NCBI GenBank assembly: GCA_009602725.1
Contig: WELB01000056.1
Location: 134,075 to 146,187 of the forward strand
Length of the DNA: 12,113 bases
Direction: 5' to 3'
Source of the DNA: Spirogloea muscicola
Taxonomy: Eukaryota; Streptophyta; Zygnematophyceae; Spirogloeales; Spirogloeaceae
Below the pieces are notes generated by a model. The model was not told the DNA's origin. It worked only from the letters and a program-made list of their open reading frames with translations, and ran no database searches. The position numbers and the translations under genes are program-made. Below are positions 8,221-12,113 of the stretch, piece by piece. The first letter of the stretch is position 1. Each line of letters begins with the position of its first letter.

Positions 8221-8825
8221 ACAAGTGTGCTTTTGGCAGAGGCTGAGGGTGAGCAGGAAGAATGAAAGAATGGGATAGAAGTACAAGGAGAAACTGCAAG
8301 AAAGAGGTAAGCGCTGAGAGTGGGTGTTTGATGCTATTGTGATGTTTAGAGCTGCTGGTGCTCAGAGAGGCCAAGCACGTCGCTGAGAGAATGTCATAAG
8401 CAATGGGTTGAAGGAGGTGGCAAGGTTGAAGCTTTGGCTGCTTTGCCGCTGCGCAAATGCAACTGTCACGCTTCGATGGCTGGACTAGAGGCGTCCTGCC
8501 ACACTGGGCGAAGGAGGGGGCGGCTGCAGTGGCTGATGCCGTCGGGAGTGCTGGTCCCTCTGCTTGCGGTGGGTAGCCCTCCCCGTGTCGGCGGCACCAG
8601 CGCCTTGGCCATTGGCCTTGCCTTTGGCGCGCCACTTGCGCCCGCGCGGCGGCTGGCGTTTTGGTTGGGCCTTAAGCTTGCTGCCTGCGGAGGCAGATAG
8701 CAAACGGTCAAGCGACTCCGCCTACAGATCCAGCATCAATATGATTATGGTGATACGAACTGATGAAACAGCAAAGCGTTTGTCGTCAATGTTGATATCT
8801 ACCAAGAAGAAGAAGCAATTCTGAA
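8221..8825. other. Stretch without supported gene; GC-rich core with overlapping frames
   Basis: The GC-rich part (about 8430-8700) is open in several frames on both strands. One minus frame (8703 to 8485) follows an acceptor-like TCTGCCTCCGCAG and gives a basic stretch, SKLKAQPKRQPPRGRKWRAK, but no family motif. The AT-richer parts at 8221-8420 and 8700-8825 show nothing. I do not call a gene here. Confidence 0.3.
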
Positions 8826-8826
8826 A

Positions 8827-8947
8827 GGGGGCGATGGCCATGAAAAGCCAGCCCCATCATAAGAGTGTGGACAAGGTCACAAGGGGCCGGGGGGAGAAGC
8901 ACGACTCTTCCAGTAGAGGGGGATCGCTGTGATCGGCCAGCCCAGAA
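8827..8947 (-). repeat. Two retroelement 3' tail copies
   Basis: At 8827-8875: GGGCGATGGCCATGAAAAGC leads into CAGCCCC, and GTGGACAAGGT follows, the reverse complement of the family order (TTGTCCA, then hairpin). At 8906-8947: TCTTCCAGTAGAGG, GATCGCTGTGATCGG and CCAGCCCAGAA are nearly identical to 1936-1977, about 7 kb away. The second copy ends 5 bp from the stop codon of the EXORDIUM-like gene, so that gene's 3' untranslated region probably contains both. Confidence 0.65.
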
Positions 8948-8952
8948 GACGA

Positions 8953-11590
8953 TCAAAGAGGAGAGGGAGAAGGACATTGGGCTTGGCTGAGAGTGGGCGT
9001 CCTGATGGTGGGATCCTTACTGCCGGACGCTGGAGACGGCGGCGGCGGCGACAGGTGAGGCGGTGAAGGCATCGGAGGCGGCGACCTTAGTGGCGGCGAA
9101 GGCCACGGCGGCGGCGGTAATAGATTTGGCGGCGGCAACGACGGCCGCAGCGGGGGCGGTGAGGGGGGCGGCAGTGGCGGCGGTGGTGAAGCTCTCAGCG
9201 GAGGGGCGAGGGACTGCGGCGGCTGCCGTGGCGGTGGCGGCAAAGGCGGCGCTGTTGCTGCAGCGCCGGTGGCGTAGTGAGGTCCCTGCTGCACGCAGCC
9301 GCTGCGCGAGAGGTCGTAGTTGAGCTGGACCAGGAACGGCTGCCCGTCGGCGCCCACCAAGTTGTAGCTGCCGCCTGAAAATAGCTCCACAGACATATTG
9401 CCCAAGTCAGCTACAGAATGTCATGGAATCTACATAAAGTCAATGCGCTAATTTTCCACAAAGAAGCGGTAAGAAGAACAAGGGTCACTTAGATGCAAAT
9501 GAGGTCAAAAATGGGATCTTCGAGAAGCCATCTTGAAAGCTAAAGACAGGTAGCCAGCAGCGCGAGCTACAGGAAACGTTTCAGGAAATGTTTCAGCTTA
9601 GTCCACGTATCAAGACGACTTCAGAGGTGTTGGCTCCAAGATTATGAGTTACATAGAATCAGAGATGGGCTGCACCGGAGGGCGTGGCATAGGTGGTGCC
9701 AAACTGCCAGGAGCAGAGGTCGGCGCTCTCATCGCCGCCGCTGGGCTGGCCCCATGCGGAGATGAGCGGGTCGTTGGCCGCTTCTGCGAGCTCGTGAGCG
9801 AGGATGGACACCATGCCGTCAAGGCCGTTGTCGCCGTGAGGCGCCACAAAGGGCGAGCTGACACAGGCGCAACACGAGCAACGAGGGGCCTCAAGCAAGT
9901 CAGTCCTGTTATATGAATTTGAAAGACTTAGTTTATGTCCTTCTGTATAAGCACTCAAGCCTCAAGCAAACTTTCAAGCAGGTCAGTTCCAATGACACTG
10001 TATCTTGTAAGTATTTGCGTAAAGATATTGGGAATCATCATACCATTATTGTTAGCAGTTGCTTTCTTGGTATTAGCTGAGCGCAAGGTAATGGCCTCTA
10101 TGCAACGAAGAAAGGGGCCTAATGTCGTAGATTTGTTCGGATTATTTACGACCTCTAGCAGATGGTTTTAAATTAATTGTAAACGAACCGATTTTGCCTA
10201 GTAGTGCAAACCTCTTTATCTTTGTAATGGCTCCTGTTCTTACTTTTGTACAAGCACTCAAGGCTCAAGCAAACGCTTAAGCAAGTCAGTACTCTGTAGT
10301 TGCACTTAATTGACAATAGACGAGCAAGGCTTCAAAAAACTCGTCGCAATCACTGTGCTTGAAGGTTCTTGAAGGAGAGAGAGAGGAGAGACAAGCGAGC
10401 GAGCTCTTACCCGCCGCCATAGGGCGTGCATGCGGTGGCGCACTGCGTCTGTGCGTTGCCCACAAAGACGTACTTGAGCGTCGCTGTGGACGGCCCGAAA
10501 TTGTCCCACGTGTGATACCCGCACATGGCGCTCATGCAGAACTCGCGCACGACGACGTCGGCGGAGGTGAGCACGACGTAGAGGCTGCTGTCCGCGTCGT
10601 ACGGCAGTTGGCCTGCGGCGGTGTACGTGCTGATCAGGCTGTTGATGCTGTCGTCTGTTAGCACGCCCTTGCCAAGCGAGTAGTTGTCCACTAGCTGCCC
10701 CTTCACAGCAATGGCAGCCTGCACGATTGTGATGCCGCAAAGAGAAGTGAGGCAGTTGTGGCGGCCATCTGAAAGCAGTCATTAGTACGCTGCAGAAATT
10801 AGAAGTAAGAGCGCTGGCAAGCGCGTTATCATACACAACAATTGATCCATAAGACCTCGCTCTTACTTGCAAACAAACTCTTGCTGACGAAGAAGCATAT
10901 GCCCTTATGCACTTACCTTCGTAGGCCTATGTGAGCATGTCTCACGTGTAAGAGCATGATAAGTTGGTTACTTTGCATTAGTGACAGCCAAATCAGGAGA
11001 AAAGGGAAAAGCGTTACCGAGACGGCGGCGCCGGTGCTGTCGGTGTAGCCCGTCTGGATGTCCCACCAGCCTTGCACGGTGGGCATGCCGGCGGGCAGCA
11101 GGCCCGGCGGCGCGCCGGTGCTGAGGGACGCCAGGAAGCCCAGCACGACGGCCTTCTCGGGGGCGCTCCAGCCGCCGTACCAGATGATGTAGACGTTGAT
11201 GCCGCTCGACATGATGGGCCCGCCGCGGTACGCTGGCGGTGCCGACTTGGCGAATCCGGCGCCGCCACCGAGGGCGCCGCTGGCGGCAGCTCGGCCAAAG
11301 CCGCGTGGTCGCACGTCGTCGTCGTCCGGCGCAGTGCCTGGCCTCCCTCCGCCTCCTCCTCCCTCCGCAAGCCCTCTACTTCTCCCCGCTGCCATGGCGT
11401 CGCCAGAGAAGCCATGGCCGGCCCTCCTCACAGTGGAGACCCCCAAGAATGGCTGCCGTGCTCCACTAGTGGTACCGGAAGCTACGATGACGGAAGCCCG
11501 GCTGGCCAAGCATGGCTGCAGCGAGGAGAGGGCGACTGCCGCCACGGCGAGCGCCGCGGCCGCCACGAGGAGACGGGTGCTGGAGCGCAT
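8953..11590 (-). CDS. EXORDIUM/phosphate-induced-protein-1-like secreted protein with proline-rich tail, four exons
   Basis: Exons on the minus strand: 11590-11018, 10718-10411, 9857-9676, 9374-8953 (TGA). All introns are GT-AG, all phases agree, and the sum is 1485 nt (494 residues). Residues 1-30 form a signal peptide (MRSSTRLL, then an Ala/Val/Leu core, CLAS). A Gly-rich linker follows. The conserved family region begins near residue 121: [108 protein letters not shown] (HELAE at 315-319), [22 protein letters not shown]-type proteins are secreted wall-associated proteins linked to growth control in plants. Residues 397-494 are a PPPP/SPPP-rich tail like the hydroxyproline-rich glycoproteins of algae, not typical of the family. 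The frame is open upstream to 11989, but the signal peptide fixes the start at 11590. Confidence 0.85.
9889..9987 (+). repeat. Partial and full copies of a 43-bp direct repeat in intron 2
   Basis: 9945-9987 (beginning GTATAAGCACTCAAGCCTCA) is the left partner of 10248-10290, with about six or seven mismatches in 43. A shorter copy, CCTCAAGCAAGTCAGT, lies at 9889-9904, near the 3' end of intron 2. All three end in TCAGT. In the sense of the EXORDIUM-like gene they start ACTGAC, a branch-point-like sequence, and the short copy may be the working branch region of the intron. Confidence 0.75.
9992..10250 (+). pseudogene. nad1: Nuclear copy of mitochondrial nad1 5' part (NUMT)
   Basis: Translation from ATG 9992 gives [10 protein letters not shown], then [20 protein letters not shown] and [20 protein letters not shown]: the first transmembrane helix and the conserved ERKVMA-QRRKGPN motif of NADH dehydrogenase subunit 1 (complex I, mitochondrial inner membrane). 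Near 10140-10150 one extra T in TTATTTA shifts the frame. Beyond it, another frame continues with [20 protein letters not shown] and [13 protein letters not shown], so the copy covers about 86 codons of nad1. It lies antisense within intron 2 of the EXORDIUM-like gene, between the 43-bp direct repeats. Its AT-rich composition contrasts with the GC-rich exons on each side. The frame break and lack of the rest of the gene show that it is non-functional. Confidence 0.9.
10248..10290 (+). repeat. Right copy of the 43-bp direct repeat flanking the nad1 insert
   Basis: It begins GTACAAGCACTCAAGGCTCA and ends GCAAGTCAGT, matching 9945-9987 in the same orientation. It starts where similarity to nad1 ends. 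Confidence 0.8.

Positions 11591-12113
<523 letters not shown>

Noticed and set aside
8434-8711. Several overlapping frames in the GC-rich block, one encoding a basic peptide
   Set aside because: Frames are open on both strands simultaneously, with no motif or consistent exon structure.
9063-9323. Ala-rich open frame on the plus strand
   Set aside because: It is the complement of the proline-rich repeat codons of exon 4.
9992-10250. Plastid ndhA as the source of the organellar insert
   Set aside because: The motif [16 protein letters not shown] is that of mitochondrial Nad1; NdhA has a different sequence at this position.

Overview
The window looks like nuclear DNA of a green-lineage eukaryote, most likely a streptophyte alga or an early-diverging land plant. 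The evidence is: two spliced genes with GT-AG introns, plant-type TTTAGGG telomeric motifs, an EXORDIUM/phosphate-induced-protein-type cell-wall gene with a hydroxyproline-rich-type tail, and an insert of mitochondrial nad1 whose protein resembles those of early green plants. The species cannot be named from the sequence alone. All family assignments come from reading motifs; no database search was run.

Positions 1-3500 hold no intact gene. They are a graveyard of one family of non-LTR (LINE-like) retroelement. Three decayed pieces of the C-terminal part of its protein are visible (1-267 minus, 565-702 plus, 2571-2927 plus); the last two end in the same residues, LTRGY-stop. Around them lie many copies of the family's presumed 3' tail, which carries a short conserved hairpin. 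Two copies meet tail to tail and form a large inverted repeat (2841-3492) with a 67-bp perfect core. Telomere-like repeats in opposite orientation sit on either side (2420-2436 and 3496-3508).

Positions 3617-7292 (plus) hold a roughly 11-exon gene for a mitochondrial AFG1-like (LACE1) AAA ATPase. It starts about 125 bp from the end of the inverted repeat. Most exon joins agree in reading phase and the Walker A and B, sensor-1 and C-terminal family motifs are present; only the exon 1 to exon 2 join is unresolved. A diverged copy of the terminal coding segment follows the stop codon.

Positions 7440-8825 contain no gene I can name, only weak exon-like fragments. Two more copies of the retroelement tail lie at 8827-8947.

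Positions 8953-11590 (minus) hold a four-exon gene for a secreted EXORDIUM-like protein of 494 residues with a long proline-rich C-terminal tail. Its intron 2 contains a roughly 260-bp nuclear copy of mitochondrial nad1, in antisense orientation, bounded by 43-bp imperfect direct repeats. Upstream of this gene the window ends in a GA/CT microsatellite of more than 100 bp. The two genes converge and show no functional link beyond adjacency.
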